A stretch of DNA of 64,000 bases from Lingula anatina (taxonomy: Eukaryota; Brachiopoda; Lingulata; Lingulida; Lingulidae), in contig NW_019775856.1 in assembly GCF_001039355.2 (NCBI RefSeq), positions 125,060-189,059 on the forward strand, in the 5' to 3' direction. Every line of letters begins with the position of its first letter. Positions within the stretch are counted from its first letter, which is position 1. Made by a program: the position numbers and the translations under genes. This document shows positions 63,601 through 64,000 of this stretch, piece after piece. Below the pieces are notes generated by a model. The model was not told the origin of the DNA, searched no databases, and saw nothing but the letters and a program-made list of their open reading frames with translations.

Positions 63601-64000
63601 TAAAAAAACGTTGAAAGAGGAGGTGCTGCCTGTCTGTCTTTTTTCAATTATTTATTTTATATTTATTTTATATATTGTGCATATATAGTTCCTGCCATAA
63701 AGCATCATGGCGCTGATGCTCTTTCAAATATGACACGCTAAGTCCACGTTATTTGTTCTGCTGATGGAGCAGCACTCGGACTGCTGTCTGGGGTTCTTCA
63801 TACACTGAATGAACAGCAACACTAGGTCGGGCACACAGTTCACTTGTTTGGATCGACGCTGATTCGATCTGAATGCCGAAGGCGTAGACAGTGCTGTGAT
63901 GGGTCAGATAGAATCAACTGATGTGTTAAGTACGTTGCAGTAAAGGTGTGGTTCACGGTTCTGCTGACGTTGGGGAGAGAATTAAAGGAAATAATTATTT

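Larger units (their letters stand above)
57714..64000. other. Noncoding region upstream of the TIR gene
   Basis: I see no convincing gene. Features are a T-rich tract (57783-57812), a GTCGTTTTGTTCGTAG word at 57854-57869 shared with the Ly6 promoter modules, a 19-bp tandem repeat, CT-GT and CT-CA microsatellites, a foldback element at 62167-62377, and AATATATTGA repeats near 63530-63600. Part of this must contain the promoter and leader exon of the TIR gene. Confidence 0.5.

Noticed and set aside
1-64000. tRNA, rRNA and bacterial operon features
   Set aside because: No B-box-containing cloverleaf, rRNA-like segment or operon-style gene packing was recognised by eye; a covariance-model scan would be needed to exclude small RNAs.

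Overview
This window is eukaryotic nuclear DNA from an invertebrate animal. Coding sequence sits in short exons flanked by GT..AG introns. Simple-sequence repeats ((CT)n, (CA)n, (GA)n, (TA)n, (TTA)n) and small inverted-repeat elements are abundant, and there is no operon-like packing. A single-copy-exon Dscam gene, tandem Ly6/uPAR-type genes and an ARM-TIR-SAM gene suggest a spiralian, most likely a mollusc. That assignment is inference from gene content and repeat style, not a measured placement. All gene models were built by hand from splice sites and reading-frame continuity.

Layout: (1) 1-3536 is a noncoding block of about 1.7 kb present twice in tandem, separated by one N; it looks like two alleles joined by the assembler. 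(2) 3537-7757 is noncoding and holds a foldback element. (3) 7758-35369, plus strand, is a Dscam gene. Thirty-nine exons join in frame to 2155 residues in the order Ig1-9, FN1-4, Ig10, FN5-6, one membrane helix, and a cytoplasmic tail of about 525 residues ending in a PDZ-ligand-like sequence. Only the signal-peptide exon is missing, presumably further upstream. There are no arthropod-style exon arrays. A 42-nt exon just before the membrane helix is probably a cassette. (4) 35370-about 39000 is the probable long Dscam 3' UTR, with a 102-bp tandem duplication. (5) 39822-42577 and 44370-47095, minus strand, are two tandem six-coding-exon paralogues. Each encodes a secreted, probably GPI-anchored protein with two three-finger (Ly6/uPAR) domains. 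Each promoter carries the same repeated module of about 33 bp. (6) 47700-52300 is mostly noncoding, with one candidate first exon of a type II membrane protein. (7) 52303-57696, minus strand, is a ten-exon gene for a 661-residue protein with an armadillo-like helical region, a TIR domain and a C-terminal SAM-like domain. (8) 57714-64000 is noncoding as far as I can see, with microsatellites, a foldback element and one weak candidate exon.

The genes do not form an obvious pathway. Dscam is a neuronal and immune-type adhesion receptor, the two-domain Ly6 proteins are surface proteins, and the TIR protein is an intracellular innate-immunity or NAD-metabolism candidate. The strongest leads are the ARM-TIR-SAM protein, which carries SARM1's domain types in a different order, the repeated promoter module of the Ly6 pair, which recurs partly upstream of the TIR gene, and the uneven divergence between the two Ly6 paralogues.
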